In this document: positions 8,225 to 14,775 of the stretch, piece after piece
Numbering within the stretch: the first letter of the stretch is position 1
How the letters are laid out: each line of letters opens with the position of its first letter
From: an uncultured bacterium
Lineage (GTDB): Bacteria; Bacillota; Clostridia; Lachnospirales; Lachnospiraceae
DNA length: 56,338 nucleotides
Assembly: GCA_905215155.1 (NCBI GenBank)
Contig: CAJMPJ010000021.1
Location: forward strand, 1 to 56,338
Reading direction: 5' to 3'
Translations under genes and position numbers: made by a program
The notes under the pieces: model-generated
Told to the model about the DNA's origin: nothing
The model's input: only the letters and a program-made list of their open reading frames with translations
Database searches by the model: none

Positions 8225-9115
8225 ATGGAGCAGTATGGAATCGTTCACAAACCTGTGGTTACCCTATGGGAGGGGCCGGAAGAAACCAAAAAGAATAAGC
8301 GGGGAGAAACGGTATCTGCCATTGCTGATGAAGCACTATATGGAACAGGGCTTAAAATTATGGGGGATCTGATCCGTGGATTTTATCCGGTCAGGACATT
8401 TTATGATTATCCGGGATATGTAAAAGAAAGTGATTTGCTGCTTTTGGATTTAAAGGATTTAAAAGCGCTTGAAGAGAGCAGTCTCATGGTCATTGACGGA
8501 AGATACGTGGATATCCTATCCCTTCCAAGAGTCCAGGGAATCCGTTTGCTCAGTCTTCCCAAAGGAGCTTTAATAAAGGGTTTGGATCTTAATTCCCAAC
8601 GGGAGGGATGGGCCAGAGTAGAGCTTCTTTCCGGACAGTGTGGGTATGTGAGAAACCAGCATTTGAGGGAAAAGAAATTCTCCCAGGAAGGGCTGTGGAC
8701 GGGGATTCTGCCTCAGCGGGAAATTGTGGATGAGACAAAATTTCGTGATGGAGTGACGGAAACGGCAATGGAGTATTTGGGGACCCAGTACCGATGGGGA
8801 GGAAAATCCACAGATGGAATTGATTGTTCGGGACTCACGTCGGAGAGTTATCTGTTAAATGGAATTATTATTTTCCGGGATGCAAAAATAGAACCAGGTT
8901 TTCCGGTCCATGAAATTCCAAAAGAGGAGATGCTGCCAGGTGATTTGATGTACTTTCCGGGACATATTGCCATGTACCTGGGGAATGGTGCTTATATTCA
9001 TGCAACCGGGAAGGCAGGAAGCAGCGGTGTGAGGATTAACAGCTTAAATCCGGAAGCCACAGATTACCGGGCGGATTTAAAGGACAGCTGGTATGCGTCG
9101 GGAAGTATATTTTAA
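8225..9115 (+). CDS. Cytoplasmic NlpC/P60 (C40) endopeptidase, YkfC-like
   Basis: A 296-residue protein. Residues about 1-170 look like SH3b-type modules (text such as GWARVELLSGQCGYV), followed by a C-terminal NlpC/P60 domain. The catalytic residues are visible: Cys201 in DCSG, His247 in GHIAMYLG and a third polar His259 in YIHATG. There is no signal peptide, so the enzyme should act inside the cell. B. subtilis YkfC, which hydrolyses the gamma-D-Glu/diaminopimelate bond of imported murein peptides, has the same domain order and operon setting. The inferred role here is intracellular processing of peptides brought in by the upstream transporter. GGAGGG precedes the ATG, 19 bp after the second ATPase gene. 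Confidence 0.85.
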   Translation: MEQYGIVHKPVVTLWEGPEETKKNKRGETVSAIADEALYGTGLKIMGDLIRGFYPVRTFYDYPGYVKESDLLLLDLKDLKALEESSLMVIDGRYVDILSLPRVQGIRLLSLPKGALIKGLDLNSQREGWARVELLSGQCGYVRNQHLREKKFSQEGLWTGILPQREIVDETKFRDGVTETAMEYLGTQYRWGGKSTDGIDCSGLTSESYLLNGIIIFRDAKIEPGFPVHEIPKEEMLPGDLMYFPGHIAMYLGNGAYIHATGKAGSSGVRINSLNPEATDYRADLKDSWYASGSIF

Positions 9116-9141
9116 TAAAGAGGATTGAAACGGAGGAGATT

Positions 9142-9987
9142 ATGGATTCCAGGCTTACGTTGGAAAAACGGATCGAAGCGGAGATCAAAAGCTATGACGG
9201 GAAAATGGGGATCTATCTGGATGATTTTCATGGAACCGTCATCGCAATTCAGGCAGATGAAACGTTTGAAACGGCCAGTGCAATCAAAACTCTGATACTG
9301 GCTTGCTTATTTGATGAAGTGGAGAAGAAAAATGCTTCCCTGGACGAACTGGTAGAATACAAAACAGAGCATTTTGAGGAAGGGAGCGGAGTGCTTGAGG
9401 CATTAAAGCCGGGGGCAATGCTTCGGGTCCGGGATGCGGCTGTTTTTATGATCATCGTCAGCGATAACATCGCCACCAATATTCTGATTGATTATCTGGG
9501 GCTTGATACCATTAACCGGTGCATCAAAGGGCTTGGCTGCAAGGATACGGTCCTCCATAACCCCATTCATTTTGAGAAGTACCGCAGATTGGGAACCAGT
9601 ACACCAAGAGATTATGCAAGCGTCTTTATCCGTCTGGCAAAGGGAGAGCTTATAAGTCCTGAGGCGGACCGTCAGATGCTTGATATTTTTAAGAAACAGC
9701 GTTATAACAGCATGATTACTAAGGACTTTCCGCCGTATTTTATGGACCGTGACAATACCGATGATGTTTTGATTTCTGTTGCGTCAAAAAGCGGAAGCAT
9801 GGATGGATGCAGAAATGACGGAGGAATCGTATTTACTCCTTATGGGCCTTATGTGATCGTAATGTTCCATAAAGATTTTTCCGATGCCATGTACTATCCG
9901 GGCCATCCGGCCACTGTGTTCGGTGCAAGGGTGAGCCGGATGATTTTAGACCAGTATCTGGCGTTGGAAGGAAAATTTTATAAATAA
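9142..9987 (+). CDS. Cytoplasmic class A beta-lactamase-fold serine hydrolase
   Basis: A 281-residue protein with the three active-site motifs of the penicillin-recognising serine hydrolases: Ser46-x-x-Lys49 (SAIK), SDN at 107-109 and KSG at 216-218. There is no signal peptide or membrane segment. The omega-loop region (about 140-155) lacks the ExxLN motif that deacylates beta-lactams in class A enzymes, although a Glu (145) sits nearby. As the last gene of the muropeptide operon, 26 bp after the NlpC gene, it is more plausibly a cytoplasmic D,D- or L,D-peptidase or amidase on imported wall peptides than a resistance enzyme. That role is inference. GGAGG precedes the ATG. Confidence 0.8.
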   Translation: MDSRLTLEKRIEAEIKSYDGKMGIYLDDFHGTVIAIQADETFETASAIKTLILACLFDEVEKKNASLDELVEYKTEHFEEGSGVLEALKPGAMLRVRDAAVFMIIVSDNIATNILIDYLGLDTINRCIKGLGCKDTVLHNPIHFEKYRRLGTSTPRDYASVFIRLAKGELISPEADRQMLDIFKKQRYNSMITKDFPPYFMDRDNTDDVLISVASKSGSMDGCRNDGGIVFTPYGPYVIVMFHKDFSDAMYYPGHPATVFGARVSRMILDQYLALEGKFYK

Positions 9988-10015
9988 GGCCGTAGTTCAA
10001 ATGCGGCAGTCTGCT

Positions 10016-10687
10016 TTATAAGGACAGGAGTTCCCTTAAGTCATTGATGGTATGAGTGGCTTTGGAGGAAGTACTGCTGCCTTTTGGAGTGTACAGACAG
10101 GAGTCTATGCCGGAATTGCAGGCACCCTGGATGTCGGATGTCAGGCTGTCGCCCACCATAATGGTTTTTGATTTGTCAAAGTCTTTGATCTTTTTAAAAC
10201 AGTGATCAAAAAAGCTTTTATCCGGTTTTTCATAGCCGATTTTTTCTGAAACAAACATTCCTTCAAAATATTGAAAGAGCCCTGCAGCTTTTAAACGCTT
10301 GATCTGGGTGTTATATACTCCGTTAGAAGCGGAGTATATTTTTTTCCCTTCCGACTTTAACTGGAGAAGCGTTTCTTCTGCATGGGGCATCTTATCGTCG
10401 GAATCACTTAAATGATTCTGGAACCGTTTTTCCGCTTCAGAGGGATCGGCTTCAAGTCCCAAATATGCAAATAGTTCTTTGAAACGTCCAATCAGGACGG
10501 TTTCCTTGTCCACTTTTCCCTGTTCCAGCAAATTCCAGAAATTCTTATTGATTTTCTTATAATGGCGGAACAACTCTTCTTCATAAGATATGTGATAGGA
10601 TTCCAGGAGCTTGCGAAAACTGCGGATTTCAGCTGCATCAAAGTTAAGCAGGGTATTATCAATATCCAGTAAATAAAACTCATACAT
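10016..10687 (-). CDS. HAD-superfamily pyrimidine 5'-nucleotidase, YjjG family
   Basis: A 223-residue HAD phosphatase. Motif I is LDIDNTLL (Asp8 nucleophile and Asp10), with motif II Ser in SASNG, Lys in YEKPDKSFF, and the motif IV acid in MVGDSLTSDI. The IDNTLLNF start and overall length match YjjG-type nucleotidases, which dephosphorylate (non-canonical) pyrimidine nucleoside monophosphates as house-cleaning enzymes. The gene starts three bases after the stop of the YczE-like gene and shares GGAGGAATG as RBS, so the two form an operon. It converges with the muropeptide operon. Confidence 0.82.
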   Translation of the reverse strand: MYEFYLLDIDNTLLNFDAAEIRSFRKLLESYHISYEEELFRHYKKINKNFWNLLEQGKVDKETVLIGRFKELFAYLGLEADPSEAEKRFQNHLSDSDDKMPHAEETLLQLKSEGKKIYSASNGVYNTQIKRLKAAGLFQYFEGMFVSEKIGYEKPDKSFFDHCFKKIKDFDKSKTIMVGDSLTSDIQGACNSGIDSCLYTPKGSSTSSKATHTINDLRELLSL

Positions 10688-10690
10688 GGG

Positions 10691-11329
10691 TCATTCCTCC
10701 GAAGTAAATAAATTTTTGAAGTAATTATAGCATATACCTAACAGCGGAGACAACAGGAGAATGCTGATCAGGGTTCCTTCCCGGATCTCCAAAGGTAATT
10801 TGTACACAAAAGAAAATATAAGGGCAGCGGCTAAAAATAACCCGTCAAAGGTCATTCTGACTCTGCTGAAATTTTTACTATATTTTTCACTGATGGTCAG
10901 ACACAGGCTTTCCAGAGGAAATTTGACCAGACCAATGGCAAGCACTGCTCCCAGGCTGATGGAAGCAAGAATCAGTCCGGAAAAGTAAAGAAGGAGCCGG
11001 TGGGGGTAAGTGCCTGGTGTCCATGCCAACAGGATGGAATATAGGAAAAAATTAATGATATAGCCGTTTAGTACGGTGGCTGCAATCTGAATTCCATCTT
11101 TTGTTTCAAGCTTTTTGTGCCTCAGCAGCAGATAAGAAATAAAAAACAGGGAGTTTATGATATTTAATACGAATCCCACTTTCATTTGTACACCTTGTGA
11201 TATGGTGACTGCAAGTGCATTCAGGATGCTCTGTCCGATGGCTGCTTTCAGCTGGAGCGAAATCCCCAGGCCAAAAAGTATAAAGAAAAAAATGGATAAT
11301 ATTACCTGTGTTCTGTTTTTTTTATACAT
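10691..11329 (-). CDS. YczE/YitT-like integral membrane protein
   Basis: I choose the ATG at 11329, which is preceded by AGAGGTG. The frame is open 20 codons further up, but that part would run into the divergent promoter. The protein has 212 residues and is almost entirely hydrophobic, with about five membrane helices: residues roughly 8-28, 40-62, 75-95, 105-128 and 160-200. The pattern and length fit the YczE/YyaS (DUF6198) group of unknown function. It is transcribed divergently from a Crp/Fnr regulator 75 bp away, a layout that suggests control by that regulator. Confidence 0.7.
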   Translation of the reverse strand: MYKKNRTQVILSIFFFILFGLGISLQLKAAIGQSILNALAVTISQGVQMKVGFVLNIINSLFFISYLLLRHKKLETKDGIQIAATVLNGYIINFFLYSILLAWTPGTYPHRLLLYFSGLILASISLGAVLAIGLVKFPLESLCLTISEKYSKNFSRVRMTFDGLFLAAALIFSFVYKLPLEIREGTLISILLLSPLLGICYNYFKNLFTSEE

Positions 11330-11346
11330 TGTTTTCACCTCTGGAT

Positions 11347-11358
11347 TATGGTACCATA
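11347..11358. promoter_or_regulatory. 12-bp perfect palindrome in a divergent promoter region
   Basis: TATGGTACCATA lies between the YczE-like gene and the Crp/Fnr gene, which are only 75 bp apart. It is a natural candidate for the operator of the adjacent regulator. Confidence 0.4.
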
Positions 11359-11404
11359 GGACTGTAAGTTTGAATATGAGAAATATCACATTGGGGATTA
11401 AAAT

Positions 11405-12028
11405 ATGATTATGGAAAGCGAAGGCAGGTTTCCTGAGAGATTAAGAGCATTAGGTGTAGAAAGACAGTTTTCAAGGGGAGACCACATATTTAAAATAGGA
11501 GAAGAAATTGTAAATTGCTATCTGATACAGAAAGGGACGGTGAAAATATACATTGATCACGAAAACGGAAGAAGATCCATCCTGGACTTTGCCAGCGGAC
11601 AGAGTTGGCTGGGTGAATTATCTCTGTTTTGTGAGGAAGATTATATTAAGGAAAATCAGGTGGTGGAAGATGCGGTCTGCCTGGAATTTCATCTTCAGAA
11701 ACTGAAAACGGTCTGCATGGAAGATCCGGCAGTCTCTTTTTATTTTGCATCTTATATTTCAAAAAAGCTGATGGCAAGAAGCTATCGCATGAGTGAATAT
11801 CTGAATTATTCCTTAGAAAGGAGACTGGCTTCGTTCATACTTGAGCATCAGCAGGGCGGCAAATACAGTTTGTCCCATATTGATGTTTCCGAGTATTTAA
11901 ATGTCAGCTACCGTCATGTGCTGTATGTGATGAAAAAATTTTGTGATGAGGGGATAATCGCAAAAGAAAAGAAATATGTTATTATGGATAAAGAAAGATT
12001 AATGGAAATTTCAAATAGTAACATGTGA
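11405..12028 (+). CDS. Crp/Fnr-family transcriptional regulator
   Basis: This 207-residue protein has an N-terminal cyclic-nucleotide-binding beta-barrel (about residues 20-120; text such as GDHIFKIGEE and GQSWLGELSLF). A long dimerisation helix and a C-terminal winged helix (about 145-200, LSHIDVSEYLNVSYRHVLYVM) follow. No Fnr-type cysteine cluster is seen at the N terminus, so it is probably not an Fe-S oxygen sensor, and the ligand is unknown. The ATG at 11405 follows GGGGATTAAAAT; a second in-frame ATG lies two codons on. It is divergent from the YczE-like gene and probably controls it. Confidence 0.85.
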   Translation: MIMESEGRFPERLRALGVERQFSRGDHIFKIGEEIVNCYLIQKGTVKIYIDHENGRRSILDFASGQSWLGELSLFCEEDYIKENQVVEDAVCLEFHLQKLKTVCMEDPAVSFYFASYISKKLMARSYRMSEYLNYSLERRLASFILEHQQGGKYSLSHIDVSEYLNVSYRHVLYVMKKFCDEGIIAKEKKYVIMDKERLMEISNSNM

Positions 12029-12068
12029 AAATACAGCATGAATTGAATAAATTCAGACTTTAGGGGGT

Positions 12069-12094
12069 AGGCAAAAAGCCAACCGCCTTTTTTT
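12069..12094 (+). terminator. Terminator after the Crp/Fnr gene
   Basis: AGGC...GCCT (or GGC-AAAAA-GCC) stem followed by TTTTTTT, 41 bp beyond the stop codon. Confidence 0.55.
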
Positions 12095-12186
12095 AAAAAT
12101 GGAATATTTTGGAACCATAATAGAATAATTCCCCCTAATATGTTCTATTATAATATCGTAAACATGAGTAAATTAATGGGAAAAAA

Positions 12187-12210
12187 GCAACAATATACAG
12201 ATATTGTTGC
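12187..12210. repeat. Left recombination site (IRL), also a terminator hairpin
   Basis: Arms GCAACAATAT and ATATTGTTGC are perfect reverse complements around the centre ACAG. With flanking A and T runs it forms a 15-bp stem (12182-12215) that can end transcription in both directions. The same sequence returns, inverted, at 12935-12958 with one mismatch and with the centre complemented (CTGT). Two ~10-bp palindromic arms around a short asymmetric centre is the usual core-site design for tyrosine recombinases. Confidence 0.7.
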
Positions 12211-12224
12211 TTTTTATAATGAAT

Positions 12225-12253
12225 ATTATAGAGAGTACTAACTGTTGTGTCAA
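12225..12253 (-). promoter_or_regulatory. Perfect consensus sigma-A promoter firing out of the cassette
   Basis: On the minus strand TTGACA (12253-12248), a 17-bp spacer and TATAAT (12230-12225) match the consensus at all 12 positions. It lies beyond the recombinase stop codon and points at the left site, whose hairpin and T-run begin within a few bases of the predicted start. In this orientation it has no gene to serve. After inversion it would map to 12892-12920 on the plus strand, facing the HD-GYP gene. Confidence 0.7.
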
Positions 12254-12288
12254 TAATACAAGCCATTTTTTTGTTTATTTCTTCAATT

Positions 12289-12849
12289 CTAGAGCTGAAC
12301 CAGTGCATAAAGCTCATCTTTCTCATCCTGATTTATTCCAATATAACGAAGTGTTACCGTAGGAGAGCTGTGGTTAAACGTGTCCATAATGAGCCCAATA
12401 TTGTACTGGGAAATCCGGTAAGTCCAGTATCCCCATGTTTTTCTAAGGCTGTGAGTACCAAAGTTCTCAACGTCAAGAGTGTATGCCGTCTGTTTTAAAA
12501 TACGGTATATCTGAATTCTTCCCACATAACCGCCTTTCTGACTGGGAAAAAGATAATCTTCTCCGGTCAGACACTTCTCCAAAACGTAACTGGTCAAAGT
12601 ACTTCTCAGTGTTTCGTTTAGTTTGATTTTCTTTTGCTTTCCTGTCTTTTTTTCGATCAATGAAAAATAATCTTTGAAACTGCCATCATCAAGAAAGATG
12701 CTGCTTACGCGGATTGGTATGATATCACTGATTCTTAGCCCTGTATTGATTCCAAACTTAAAAATTACTGCATATTTGGGGTTCCGGTTATATAGAAGAT
12801 TATACATTTGTTCTAATTTTTCCTTTTCCCGGATCGGTTCTACTGTCAT
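12289..12849 (-). CDS. Short tyrosine recombinase (integrase)
   Basis: From the ATG at 12849, which has GGAGGAAAG eight bases upstream, the protein has 186 residues; an ATG five codons earlier is less likely. All catalytic residues of the family are present: Arg39 (GLRISD), Lys67/68 (EKKTGK), His133 and Arg136 (HSLRK), His160 and nucleophile Tyr169 (TLRYIG). The N-terminal SAM-like arm/core-binding domain of phage integrases is missing, so it is a minimal catalytic-domain recombinase, like B. subtilis YoeC in size. It sits alone between inverted palindromic sites, which suggests it catalyses their recombination. No phage, excisionase or relaxase genes are near. Confidence 0.88.
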   Translation of the reverse strand: MTVEPIREKEKLEQMYNLLYNRNPKYAVIFKFGINTGLRISDIIPIRVSSIFLDDGSFKDYFSLIEKKTGKQKKIKLNETLRSTLTSYVLEKCLTGEDYLFPSQKGGYVGRIQIYRILKQTAYTLDVENFGTHSLRKTWGYWTYRISQYNIGLIMDTFNHSSPTVTLRYIGINQDEKDELYALVQL

Positions 12850-12923
12850 TTTTCTTTCCTCCATCTAGTTTTGTTGCAGCATTTGTTCCAAAATTACTCC
12901 AATGTTCAATCATACACTGGGAG

Positions 12924-12953
12924 TTGCAGCAAACGCAACAATATCTGTATAGT
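12924..12953 (+). promoter_or_regulatory. Candidate promoter spanning the right site, toward HD-GYP
   Basis: TTGCAG (12924-12929), an 18-bp spacer and TATAGT (12948-12953). The -35 lies inside the cassette and the -10 on the site itself, so inversion would replace the -35 with unrelated sequence. On the other strand TTGCGT (12938-12933) and TATGAT (12914-12909), 18 bp apart, could drive the recombinase. Confidence 0.4.
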
Positions 12954-12958
12954 GTTGC
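12935..12958. repeat. Right recombination site (IRR)
   Basis: Arms GCAACAATAT and ATAGTGTTGC around centre CTGT. Read on the minus strand it equals the left site except for one base. The similarity extends outward: TAATGG plus an A-run precedes the site at both ends. The stem here has one mismatch and is not followed by an uninterrupted T-run, so it should terminate less well than the left site. Confidence 0.7.
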
Positions 12959-12990
12959 ATTTTCCATTACAAAAGAAAGCAGGTGGCAGA

Positions 12991-13668
12991 ATGAGCCATG
13001 AAAGCAGATATCTGCTGAAAACAAAAGAAACAAAGGAAATAAACGACCGGCTGAAGGAACAGGTGCTGGAGCGGGCATACAGAATTATGAACCAAATTCT
13101 TTATGAATCTGATCTAAAGCCATGGACTGAGTATATTAAAATCCTCAATTTAAGAAATGACAGACTTTATCCTCATTCTGTAGATGTGGCCTTAATTTCT
13201 CTGATGATGGGGGCGGAGCTGGGGTATTCGGATGTGATTTTAACGGATATCGGTCTGGGCGCACTTTTTCATGACATTGGGAAACGTCTGATACCAAGGC
13301 GCATTTTGAAGATCCCTACGGAACGGAGTCTGGAGGAAGAGGCAATTTTCCGACGGCACTGTATTTTAGGAGTACGTTATGTTTCGGGCAGCTCACTGCC
13401 GGAAAACAGTAGAAATATCATTTTGCAGCATCATGAAAGAATGGATGGAAGCGGTTATCCTAAGAGACTGACAGAGGAACGGATCAGTGAATATGCAAAA
13501 ATTGTAATGGTTGCCGACACGTTTGACTATTTCACTGCGGATATACCCTCCATGGAGGCAGCAGAAGCATTGAAGGTCATAAAGAAGGAGACCCGCTCCT
13601 ATCCGCAGATATATGTGAATACACTGGAAATTGTCTTAAACCGTTTTAACAGCACTGGCAGAACCTAA
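12991..13668 (+). CDS. Stand-alone HD-GYP domain protein (probable c-di-GMP phosphodiesterase)
   Basis: The ATG at 12991 is chosen because CAGGTGG precedes it and because the longer frame would run back through the recombination site. The 225-residue protein has the HD pair His94-Asp95 in HDIGKRLIP, the HHE motif at 147-149, and Gly155-Tyr156-Pro157 in MDGSGYP. HD-GYP proteins hydrolyse cyclic di-GMP (some act on 3',3'-cGAMP). No receiver, PAS or membrane domain is attached, only about 60 N-terminal helical residues, so its activity may be set by expression. It begins 32 bp after the right end of the candidate invertible cassette and is followed at 32 bp by an unrecognised gene. Confidence 0.85.
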   Translation: MSHESRYLLKTKETKEINDRLKEQVLERAYRIMNQILYESDLKPWTEYIKILNLRNDRLYPHSVDVALISLMMGAELGYSDVILTDIGLGALFHDIGKRLIPRRILKIPTERSLEEEAIFRRHCILGVRYVSGSSLPENSRNIILQHHERMDGSGYPKRLTEERISEYAKIVMVADTFDYFTADIPSMEAAEALKVIKKETRSYPQIYVNTLEIVLNRFNSTGRT

Positions 13669-13700
13669 GGCCATTTTAGAATATTGGAAGGAAAAGACTT

Positions 13701-14201
13701 ATGAGAAACTCAGACCAACTGCATAGAAACTGTAGTTTTATGGTAACAACGGAACGAATCAGTACCATGCTTGTCTGTGTGCACGGGAAAGCGGACGACC
13801 ATGTTTTTGGAGAAATACTTAGCTGCTATATGAAACGTCCTGTTGTTTTCAAGAATGTGGGAGAGCTGGTATTAAGAATTGATGAGATATGCAACTGGAT
13901 CGGGACACCCCATCCATCAACAGAACCCCGGTTTTTAAGCCGCAGCATGGGGAATCAGTACCGGGAAAGAATGGAAGGTAAGAACAATGTGCCGGTGAAA
14001 GCAAAGATTCGGTTTCAGGATAGCAGTCAATTAATATCGCGGGCGGTAAAGGCAAGGGCAACACTGTTAGTCACCATTGAATACCGTTTATACTCCAGTC
14101 TCCAGGGCAGAGTGCAGGGCAAACTGACCCAGGGAAAAGCAGTGCCGTTCCGGAGCGCGATGGAGCTTATGCGCATGATACAAGAAATTACGCTTTCTTA
14201 A
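13701..14201 (+). CDS. Unrecognised protein with an internal duplication
   Basis: I do not recognise this 166-residue protein. Two segments of about 45 residues resemble each other: roughly 22-67 and 119-164. Each has a T-x-LV beta-strand start, a central Gly, then V-x-F-x(3,4)-EL-x3-I-x-EI at the end (VGELVLRIDEIC and AMELMRMIQEIT). No signal peptide, membrane segment or catalytic motif is visible. GGAAGG lies about 12 bases upstream of the ATG, and the 32-bp gap to the HD-GYP gene implies co-transcription. A role downstream of c-di-GMP signalling is possible but unsupported beyond neighbourhood. Confidence 0.65.
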   Translation: MRNSDQLHRNCSFMVTTERISTMLVCVHGKADDHVFGEILSCYMKRPVVFKNVGELVLRIDEICNWIGTPHPSTEPRFLSRSMGNQYRERMEGKNNVPVKAKIRFQDSSQLISRAVKARATLLVTIEYRLYSSLQGRVQGKLTQGKAVPFRSAMELMRMIQEITLS

Positions 14202-14212
14202 ATGATTTACAG

Positions 14213-14618
14213 ATGGAGCTCTCTTTCTTAAAAGGTCATGTTATCAGATGGACTTACGGAGACAGGAGCAGCAAGGTATTATCAGTATCCATCAAGAATC
14301 AATGTGACAAAACGTTTACGGTCCAATCTTATTGTGAACTGGGAAGCCAGGGAAGTGAATACAGATTATATTAATACGATCCAGAAACTCATTCAATTTA
14401 CGAAAATAAAACAGTGAAGCCAAATAAAATGGTTACTCTTTGCTTTATCACTCAAGGACTTTTTTAAATTTCCCATAGATGATTGGAATTACGTGAGATT
14501 GTATTATAACTGTGAAAATAAGGGATTTTGGTCCCAGACATGGATCGGAGGGGGGAAAAGGCTCAACTTATCGGAACAGGAATTAAAGGATGGTTATTAT
14601 AAAGATAACGGATTATAA
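14213..14618 (+). pseudogene. Decayed coding remnants
   Basis: Within the 574 bp between 14202 and 14775 no intact gene is evident. Two protein-like stretches can be read. The first runs 14213-14374 (53 codons from an ATG without a clear RBS; includes SIKNQCDKTF). The second is open from 14418 to 14618 without a good start, and includes DDWNYVRLYYNCENKG and SQTWIGGGKRLNLSE. Their composition looks like real protein, broken by stops and frame changes. I cannot name the parent families. They could also be very small genes. Confidence 0.35.
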
Positions 14619-14646
14619 CTTCTTTACTGATTGGATATAAAAATAG

Positions 14647-14692
14647 AAAGCACTGGAAGACCTGGTACCACTTAGGACATCCTGTGCTTTTA
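14647..14692 (+). terminator. Terminator before the YgjP-like gene
   Basis: AAAGCAC pairs with GTGCTTT across a loop that can itself pair (CCT/AGG), followed by TTTTACTT. The T-tract is weak. Confidence 0.45.
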
Positions 14693-14775
14693 CTTATTAA
14701 AAGATCTCTATTGTTTCTTTCTGGCTTTTTCGCTATAATTGGGAGCAGAGATTAAAAAGGCAGTGATAAAAGCGT

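Larger units (their letters stand above)
12187..12958. other. Candidate invertible promoter/recombinase cassette
   Basis: A 772-bp segment is bounded by 24-bp sites that match at 23 of 24 positions in inverted orientation. It contains only a tyrosine recombinase gene (minus strand), a perfect sigma-A promoter pointing outward through the left end, and promoter-like hexamers around the right end. The right end lies 32 bp before an HD-GYP gene. The architecture is that of a self-encoded DNA inversion switch. Inversion itself is inferred and not seen, because only one orientation is in this sequence. Confidence 0.6.

Noticed and set aside
9142..9987. Serine hydrolase as a beta-lactamase resistance gene
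   Set aside because: No signal peptide, no ExxLN omega-loop motif, and it sits at the end of a peptide-import operon.
12187..12210. Left palindrome as nothing more than a terminator
   Set aside because: A terminator explains the palindrome here but not the 23/24 match, with complemented centre, on the other side of the recombinase gene.
12289..12849. Integrase as evidence of a prophage or ICE
   Set aside because: No excisionase, repressor, structural, relaxase or conjugation genes around; the sites flank only the recombinase gene itself.
12871..12990. N-terminal 40-residue extension of the HD-GYP protein
   Set aside because: It would run through the recombination site and candidate promoter, lacks an RBS, and a good start with RBS exists at 12991.
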